From NCBI GenBank assembly GCA_030039615.1, contig JASHVF010000137.1, positions 1-10,667 on the forward strand: a stretch of DNA of 10,667 bases, given 5' to 3'. Made by a program: the position numbers and the translations under genes. The notes under the pieces are model-generated. The model saw only the letters and a list, made by a program, of their open reading frames with translations. It was not told the origin of the DNA and ran no database searches. The DNA comes from Gammaproteobacteria bacterium (GTDB lineage: Bacteria > Pseudomonadota > Gammaproteobacteria > Steroidobacterales > Steroidobacteraceae). Of the stretch, positions 6,892-10,667 are shown one piece after another. Every line of letters begins with the position of its first letter. Positions within the stretch are counted from its first letter, which is position 1.

Positions 6892-8409
6892 ATGAGCTCG
6901 ATCAGCGGCGTGACCTCGTCCTCGGCGTCGACCGGCTCGACGGTGAGCTCCACCTCCGACGTCGCGCAGACGCAGCCGGTGGTGTCGGTCAAGAGCACCA
7001 GCTCCGCCGATGCCGCCGGCGGCTCGGTCATCGACGTCAGCAACCTGGTGTCCGAGCTGGTAGCCGCGACCGAGGACCCGCAGGAGACTTTGATCTCCAA
7101 CCAGACCGAGCAGGTCACCAGCCAGATCTCCGCGCTCGGGACGCTCAAGGGCGCGCTCTCGACCTTCCAGGCGGCGCTCGGCTCGCTCGATACGCCGAGC
7201 TCCTTCCAGCTCGAGTCCGCCAACAGCAGCGACACCAGCGCCTTCACGGCCACCGCCAGCGGCAACGCCCCGGCAGGCACCTACAGCGTGGCGGTGTCGC
7301 AGCTCGCGACCGCGCAGCAGCTGCTGTCGGGCCCGCTCGGCAGCGGCGCGATCGGCACCGGCACGCTGTCGCTGTCGCTCGGCGGCAGCAGCTTCAGCGT
7401 GGCGATCGGCAGCAGCGACGACACGCTCTCGGACATCGCCTCCGCCATCAACTCGGCCTCCGGCAATCCCGGCATCACCGCCACGGTGCTCGAGGGCAGC
7501 AGCGGTCCGCAGCTGCTCCTGTCCTCATCGCTCACCGGCTCGGACAACACCATCCAGGTGAGCGAGACCGACAGCGGTGATGCGCTCGCCGCGCTCACCT
7601 ACAGCAGCACCAATACCGCGAACTACACCCAGGAGTCGGGCGCGCAGGACGCCAAGTTCACCATCTCCGGCGTCGACTTCACCAGTGCCAGCAACACCGT
7701 CACCAGCGCCATGAGCGGCGTGACGCTGACGCTGCTTGGCACGACGCCCGCGGCCAGCACCAGCGGCAGCGGCGCGAGCAGCACCCCGGCGGCGACGCTC
7801 ACGATCGCCAACGACACGACGGCGATCGCGAGCAACGTGCAGAGCTTCGTCACCGCCTACAACACGCTGCAGAGCACGCTGACGCAGCTCGGCGGCTACG
7901 ACACCTCCACCGATACCGCCGGACCGATGATGGACGATGCGGCGCTCGAGGGCATCCAGAACCAGATCCAGCAGGCGCTCTACAGCATCGTCGACACCGG
8001 CTCCACGACCTACAACTCGCTCGCCAGCATCGGCATTACGACCAACAGCACCGGCGCCCTGAGCCTCAACACCTCGACGCTGACCGCGGCGCTCGACAGC
8101 AACTTCAGCGCCGTCAGCCAGCTGTTCAGCGGCAGCAGCGGCATCGCCAGCTCGCTCAACACCGACATCAACGACGCGCTCGGCGCGCAGGGCTCGATCA
8201 CCACCGAGGGACAGACGCTCACCGCGCAGGAGAACTCCCTCACCCAGCAGAGCAACCAGCTGCAGACGCAGATGGCGGCGCTGTCGGCGAGCCTCACGCA
8301 GCAGTACGCCTCGCTCAACACGCTCTTGTCCTCGCTGCAGAGCACCTCCTCCTACCTCACCCAGGCGTTCGCCACGCTGCCGCAGGTGCAGTCGACGCAG
8401 GACGCCTGA
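6892..8409 (+). CDS. fliD: FliD, flagellar filament cap (HAP2)
   Basis: FliD forms the cap at the filament tip, under which exported flagellin folds and inserts. The 505-residue protein contains the FliD N-terminal domain motif (VIDVSNLVSELVAATEDPQE at 46-65), the central domains (GTYSVAVSQLATAQQLLSGP, DTLSDIASAINSA) and the C-terminal coiled segment with LFSGSSGIASSLN followed by a Gln/Ser-rich helix to the end. The first 45 or so residues, Ser/Thr-rich and without clear structure, are an extension: FliD usually starts close to the VSNLVSELV helix. AGGGGAAG ends 3 nt before the ATG at 6892 and supports that start. There is no Arg, His or Cys, only three Lys, and about 35 Asp/Glu. No promoter is visible directly upstream, so expression probably depends on read-through from fliC or a distant promoter. 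Confidence 0.95.
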   Translation: MSSISGVTSSSASTGSTVSSTSDVAQTQPVVSVKSTSSADAAGGSVIDVSNLVSELVAATEDPQETLISNQTEQVTSQISALGTLKGALSTFQAALGSLDTPSSFQLESANSSDTSAFTATASGNAPAGTYSVAVSQLATAQQLLSGPLGSGAIGTGTLSLSLGGSSFSVAIGSSDDTLSDIASAINSASGNPGITATVLEGSSGPQLLLSSSLTGSDNTIQVSETDSGDALAALTYSSTNTANYTQESGAQDAKFTISGVDFTSASNTVTSAMSGVTLTLLGTTPAASTSGSGASSTPAATLTIANDTTAIASNVQSFVTAYNTLQSTLTQLGGYDTSTDTAGPMMDDAALEGIQNQIQQALYSIVDTGSTTYNSLASIGITTNSTGALSLNTSTLTAALDSNFSAVSQLFSGSSGIASSLNTDINDALGAQGSITTEGQTLTAQENSLTQQSNQLQTQMAALSASLTQQYASLNTLLSSLQSTSSYLTQAFATLPQVQSTQDA

Positions 8410-8465
8410 GAGAGCGCCCCGCGCCGCCTTAAGTCACGCCGCCGGCGGCGGCCTCTGGCCGGCAC

Positions 8466-8492
8466 TCAAGTTGCGCGGCGCGCAGCCGCTAC
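8466..8492 (+). promoter_or_regulatory. FliA (sigma-28) promoter for fliS
   Basis: TCAAGTTG (8466-8473), an 11-nt spacer, then GCCGCTAC (8485-8492). The -35-like half matches the core TCAAGTT and the -10-like half differs from GCCGATAA at two positions. It lies in the 117-nt gap between fliD and fliS. A start near 8499 would leave a leader of about 28 nt carrying GAGG (8517-8520) before the GTG start of fliS. Activity is inferred. Confidence 0.75.
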
Positions 8493-8526
8493 AGGGACAT
8501 CGACCCCGGAGCAGCCGAGGCAGCCC

Positions 8527-8931
8527 GTGAGCGGATTCGCGTACAACCCGAGAATGGCAGCGTACCGGAACACTCTGGTGCACGGTGGAGTGGCGAGCGC
8601 CGACCCGCATGCGCTGGTGCAGATGCTGCTCGATGCGGCGCTCGACCGCATGACCCAGGCCCGCGGTTGCATCGAGCGCGGCGAGCTCGCCAGCAAGGCG
8701 AAGCTGCTGCACAGCTGCGTCATCATCATCGCGGAGCTGCGCGGCAGTCTCGATCTCGTCAAGGGTGGCGCGCTGGCGCGCAACCTGCGCGACCTGTACG
8801 AGTACATGACCCGCCGTCTGCTGCTCGCCAACGTGCGCAGCGACCTCGGCTGCATCACCGAGGTGCAGAGCCTGCTCGGACAGATCCGCAGCGCCTGGGT
8901 GGCGATCGGACCGCAGGTCCGGACCGCCTGA
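8527..8931 (+). CDS. fliS: FliS, flagellin export chaperone
   Basis: FliS binds the C-terminal disordered D0 part of flagellin in the cytoplasm, prevents premature polymerisation and delivers it to the FlhA export gate. The 134-residue product has the usual family length and all-helical pattern. ADPHALVQMLLDAALDRM (25-42) matches the usual ASPHRLIQMLYDGAL-type helix, and DLYEYMTRRLLLANVRSD (89-106) matches the usual LYDYMxRRLxxAN helix. I chose the GTG at 8527: it is preceded by GAGG with a 6-nt gap, and the family usually starts shortly before this first Tyr-containing segment. Unlike the exported proteins beside it, it contains Cys and many Arg. It has its own sigma-28 promoter and converges on the kinase gene, with 33 nt between the two stop codons. 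Confidence 0.93.
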   Translation: MSGFAYNPRMAAYRNTLVHGGVASADPHALVQMLLDAALDRMTQARGCIERGELASKAKLLHSCVIIIAELRGSLDLVKGGALARNLRDLYEYMTRRLLLANVRSDLGCITEVQSLLGQIRSAWVAIGPQVRTA

Positions 8932-8964
8932 AGGCTTGGCGCCGTGGCGCCGCTCGTGGCCCGC

Positions 8965-10644
8965 TCAGCGCGCGGCCGAGGCGCGCTGTGCCATCTCCGG
9001 GTCGAGCGGCACGCGGGCATCGAGCGTGGTGCCACGGCCCGGCACGCCGAACACCCGGAGCGCGCCGCCGAGCTGCGTCAGCCGCTCGGATGCCGACAGC
9101 AGGCCATAGCAGCCGGCCTTGCTGCGATCCCGGTCGCCGATGCCGACGCCGTCGTCGCTGACGCGCAGATGCGCCGCGCCGTCCTCAACCCACACGTGCA
9201 CCTCGACGCGGCCGGCGCGTGCGTGGCGCACCACGTTGCTGAGCGCCTCCTGGAGCGTGCGGTAGAACGCGAGCGCACGGCGCGCGTCGAGCTCCGCGAC
9301 GCCTGCACCGGCGCTGACCTCGATCGTGAGCCCGGCCTGTGCCGCGCACTCGCCGGCATGGCGCTGCATGGCATCGGCGAGGCCGAGCTCCTCGACCCCG
9401 GGCGGCTGCAGCTCGAAGGCGATGTGGCGCAGCTGCTCGAGACAGCGCCCGGCGAGCTCCTCGAGCACGCCGGCGTCCGTGCCGGCCGCCCGCAGCGACT
9501 CGATCTCGCCCTTGAGCGTGGTCAGATCCTGGCGCAGCGTGCCGTGCAGCCGGCGCGCCAGCGCGGCACGCTCCTCCTCGTGCACCCGCTCGAGCTGCTG
9601 GGCGAGCGCGCGGATACGGCCGTGGCGGGCGTCGAGCGCCGCGCGCCGCTGCAACTGCTCGGTCACGTCGACGTCGACACACAGGAAGCCGAGCAGCGCG
9701 CCGTCCGCGCCGCGCACCGCTGCCGCGCGCGACTTGACCGAGCGCAGCTCGCCGCCCGCGCGGCGATAGCGGAACTCGAGGTCGAACGCGGCTCCGCGGG
9801 TCAGCTCTTCCCAGGCATCGCTGACACGCTCGCGGTCGTCCGGATACACCGCCTCCCACCAGCCGTCGCCGCGCGCCTGCGCGGCGTCAAGTCCGGTGAT
9901 GCCGAGCCAGGCGGGATTGGCGTAACTCAAGCCGCCGGCGGCGTCCATCAGCAGGATGCCGACCGGAGCGCCGTCGGCGAGCTGGCGGAAGCCGGCCGCG
10001 GCGGTGTGCTGTACCGAGCCGAAGCGCAGCTCGCTCTCGGCCCTGAGGCGCGCGCGCAGATCGGTCACGGTCTGGATACGGGAGGTCACGGGTCCGTTGC
10101 CGTCGCGCACCGCGACCACGCTCACCTCGACCGGAATCAGCGTGCCGTCACGATGCTGCAGCTGCGTTTGCAGCGTCGCCACGCCGTTCATATCCGCCGT
10201 GTGCTCGGCCACCAGGAGCGGCACGTGCGCGCCGGCGGGGTAGGCGCTGTTGGCCGCCTGCCCCTCGAGCTGTGCGGGCGTGCGGCCGACGAGCTGCGCG
10301 TAGGCGGGATTGACGGCGCGCAGCGTGGCGCTCGCAGGCTCGACGATGGCGATGCCGTGAGCGCTGTGCGTCGCGGCCTCGAGCCAGATGCGCTCGTGCC
10401 CCGGCGTGCCGGCCGCGGCGGGGAACAGCGTGCGCGGCGCCTCCGGCACGCGCGGCGTACTGTCGGCAGACGGCGACAGTCGGCTGTCCGGCGCCTGTTC
10501 CGGCGCCTCTTCGCTGGCGCATTCCCGCAATCGCCGCAGGGCCGCGGCGAGCGCAGCCGCAAGTTTCCAGCGCATCTCCCGCACATCCGGCCGCCAACGA
10601 CGCGGCACACTGCCGTTCGCTCGAGGCTTTGTCAATGTGCGCAA
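8965..10644 (-). CDS. Soluble PAS-PAS sensor histidine kinase, HisKA_3 (NarL-partner) type
   Basis: The visible 559 residues hold a PAS domain at about 84-195 (GIAIVEPASATLRAVNPAYA, ending VTDLRARLRAESEL), a second at about 215-330 (VGILLMDAAGGLSYANPAWL, ending DVTEQLQRR), a HisKA_3 dimerisation helix at about 356-423, and a HATPase at 455-547. N box: QEALSNVVRHARA (465-477). G1: SDDGVGI (496-502). G2: GCYGLLSASERL (511-522). No membrane helix is seen, so it should sense a cytoplasmic signal (ligand, redox or partner) and phosphorylate a LuxR-type response regulator that is not in this window. The phospho-acceptor is H367, but the motif reads HGTLRQ instead of HDxxxQ, lacking the acidic residue next to His. 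The 5' end is uncertain: the start used is a TTG without Shine-Dalgarno, the frame stays open to the window edge, and an ATG at 10575 is an alternative. A link to flagellar control is only suggested by position. Confidence 0.85.
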   Translation of the reverse strand: MRTLTKPRANGSVPRRWRPDVREMRWKLAAALAAALRRLRECASEEAPEQAPDSRLSPSADSTPRVPEAPRTLFPAAAGTPGHERIWLEAATHSAHGIAIVEPASATLRAVNPAYAQLVGRTPAQLEGQAANSAYPAGAHVPLLVAEHTADMNGVATLQTQLQHRDGTLIPVEVSVVAVRDGNGPVTSRIQTVTDLRARLRAESELRFGSVQHTAAAGFRQLADGAPVGILLMDAAGGLSYANPAWLGITGLDAAQARGDGWWEAVYPDDRERVSDAWEELTRGAAFDLEFRYRRAGGELRSVKSRAAAVRGADGALLGFLCVDVDVTEQLQRRAALDARHGRIRALAQQLERVHEEERAALARRLHGTLRQDLTTLKGEIESLRAAGTDAGVLEELAGRCLEQLRHIAFELQPPGVEELGLADAMQRHAGECAAQAGLTIEVSAGAGVAELDARRALAFYRTLQEALSNVVRHARAGRVEVHVWVEDGAAHLRVSDDGVGIGDRDRSKAGCYGLLSASERLTQLGGALRVFGVPGRGTTLDARVPLDPEMAQRASAAR

Positions 10645-10667
10645 CGCCGCGCGAAATCGCCATGCGG

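Noticed and set aside
8438..8452. GC hairpin (GCCGCC, 3-nt loop, GGCGGC) after fliD
   Set aside because: There is no T-run after it and the arms are only 6 bp of simple GC repeats, common by chance here. Weak factor-dependent termination is possible but not supported.
8938..8951. GGCGC/GCGCC hairpin between the converging ends of fliS and the kinase gene
   Set aside because: A 5-bp stem without a T-run on either strand is not enough to call a bidirectional terminator.
8466..9035. 189-codon - strand frame opposite fliS
   Set aside because: It overlaps fliS, which has clear chaperone motifs, and the product has no recognisable domain.
10629..10634. TTGACA on the - strand near the kinase start, like a sigma-70 -35 box
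   Set aside because: No convincing -10 element follows at 16-18 nt, and the hexamer lies inside the annotated coding frame. The real promoter is probably outside the window.

Overview
The window is a late flagellar gene block from a GC-rich proteobacterium. Gene order (flgJ-flgK-flgL, then fliC-fliD-fliS), protein sequences and sigma-28 promoter style suggest a gammaproteobacterium near the Xanthomonadales/Nevskiales/Steroidobacterales. This placement is inferred from family resemblance and was not tested by search.

Layout, left to right on the + strand: the 3' part of flgJ (peptidoglycan hydrolase domain, 2-628), flgK (621-2528), flgL (2537-3730), a TPR-sulfotransferase fusion gene (3720-5426), a 169-nt intergenic region with a sigma-28 promoter, fliC (5596-6804), a strong intrinsic terminator (6839-6878), fliD (6892-8409), a short gap with another sigma-28 promoter, and fliS (8527-8931). 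Facing them on the - strand is a soluble PAS-PAS sensor histidine kinase of the NarL-partner (HisKA_3) class (8965-10644), whose 5' end is not settled inside the window. No gap exceeds about 170 nt. I see no tRNA, rRNA, IS element or CRISPR array.

How the genes work together: FlgJ opens the wall for the rod. FlgK and FlgL form the hook-filament junction, FliC is the filament, FliD the cap, and FliS the flagellin chaperone. Three FliA (sigma-28) promoter matches with exact 11-nt spacers were read directly: one inside the end of flgJ, driving flgKL and probably the sulfotransferase; one before fliC; one between fliD and fliS. The fliC terminator with no visible promoter after it would make fliD depend on read-through, giving much flagellin and little cap protein, while fliS gets its own late promoter.

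The points most worth following are: (i) a sulfotransferase resembling tyrosylprotein sulfotransferases, overlapping flgL by 11 nt and next to flagellin, which suggests sulfation of the filament; (ii) an extreme lack of Lys/Arg in all four exported axial proteins (about 18 in about 1,940 residues); (iii) one beta-rich domain present twice in FlgK and once in FlgL; (iv) a histidine kinase whose H-box lacks the usual acidic residue after the His.
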